Assembly (NCBI RefSeq): GCF_014652935.1
Contig: NZ_BMZT01000001.1
Coordinates: forward strand, 333,328-397,327
DNA: 64,000 nt
Source: Luteimonas padinae
GTDB lineage: Bacteria; Pseudomonadota; Gammaproteobacteria; Xanthomonadales; Xanthomonadaceae
Direction: 5' to 3'
Of this stretch, positions 63,926-64,000 are shown piece by piece. Positions within the stretch are counted from its first letter, which is position 1, and each line of letters opens with the position of its first letter. The notes under the pieces were generated by a model. It saw nothing but the letters and a program-made list of their open reading frames with translations, was not told where the DNA came from and made no database searches. The position numbers and the translations under genes were made by a program.

Positions 63926-63930
63926 GAGCA
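63922..63930 (+). repeat. REP-like head, truncated copy 7
   Basis: GTAGGAGCA followed by unrelated sequence; the stem and tail are missing. The TAG here is the lpxK stop. Confidence 0.5.
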
Positions 63931-63942
63931 ACTGTCTTTTGA

Positions 63943-64000
63943 TCAGGCGGGGGTTGGCTGCCACTGCCCGCCATCCCTGAGCATGGCGTTGATCTGCCCA
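63943..64000 (-). CDS. Tail of a reverse-strand reading frame, unidentified
   Basis: Eighteen codons read in from the right edge, ending INAMLRDGGQWQPTPA and a TGA. The composition looks coding, and the position (converging on lpxK) fits a gene, but too little is visible to name it. Confidence 0.4.
   Translation of the reverse strand, partial: GQINAMLRDGGQWQPTPA

Overview
The window is about 70% G+C, almost fully coding, and reads as an ordinary chromosomal stretch of a Lysobacteraceae/Xanthomonadaceae gammaproteobacterium (Luteimonas- or Lysobacter-like). This rests on the gene families and gene order (exbB-exbD-msbA-lpxK beside comEC; sdhE-ygfX behind sdhCDAB; a single LolC-type permease next to lolD) and on GTAG-headed palindromic repeats like the SMAG elements of Stenotrophomonas. 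The genus is inference. No rRNA, tRNA, complete insertion sequence, prophage or CRISPR array was found, and no gene-free gap exceeds 300 bases.

Layout. 1-6.8 kb: metG (runs off the left edge), a DUF2147 protein, a TonB-dependent receptor that has lost its signal peptide, mrp and dcd. 6.8-12 kb: HIT protein, dienelactone-hydrolase-like enzyme, rimO, greB, HerA-like ATPase. 12-20 kb: lytic transglycosylase with LysM, selO, uup, MASE2-GGDEF cyclase, secreted M14 peptidase. 20-27.6 kb: peptide transporter, rhomboid protease, a lysine-rich H1-like protein beside a small acetyltransferase, rluF, a cold-shock gene with a long leader, a lipoprotein and cfa. 27.8-41.8 kb: dcp, uspA, fpr, an ABC exporter, a sigma/anti-sigma/DUF4097 operon, class I fumarase, cardiolipin synthase, phospholipase A, small envelope proteins and a membrane-anchored cytochrome c. 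41.9-49.7 kb: tcdA, tatD, envelope proteins, glutaryl-CoA dehydrogenase, a GNAT, a fused branched-chain 2-oxoacid dehydrogenase E1 and an OmpA lipoprotein. 49.9-55.2 kb: ygfZ, a short DUF1674 (SDHAF4-like) gene, sdhCDAB, sdhE and ygfX. 55.2-64 kb: lolC-lolD, comEC, exbB-exbD, msbA, lpxK and the tail of a reverse-strand reading frame.

How the genes work together. Two envelope modules stand out: LolCD (lipoprotein sorting) and the ExbB-ExbD-MsbA-LpxK operon, joined by four-base start/stop overlaps (energy transduction, lipid A export and 4'-kinase). The succinate dehydrogenase block holds the enzyme plus factors for FAD attachment (SdhE, DUF1674) and Fe-S maintenance (YgfZ). The sigma factor, a membrane anti-sigma-like protein and a DUF4097 envelope protein form one short operon.

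Non-coding structure. A REP-like family (head GTAG, then a GCAGC-TACA-GCTGC hairpin) occurs mostly as inverted pairs at the 3' ends of genes, with compensatory changes in one cluster. A 17-bp and a 33-bp minisatellite lie beside two of these. TAnAAT-type -10 boxes stand out from the GC-rich background, and two of them sit so close to the start codon that the mRNAs may be leaderless.
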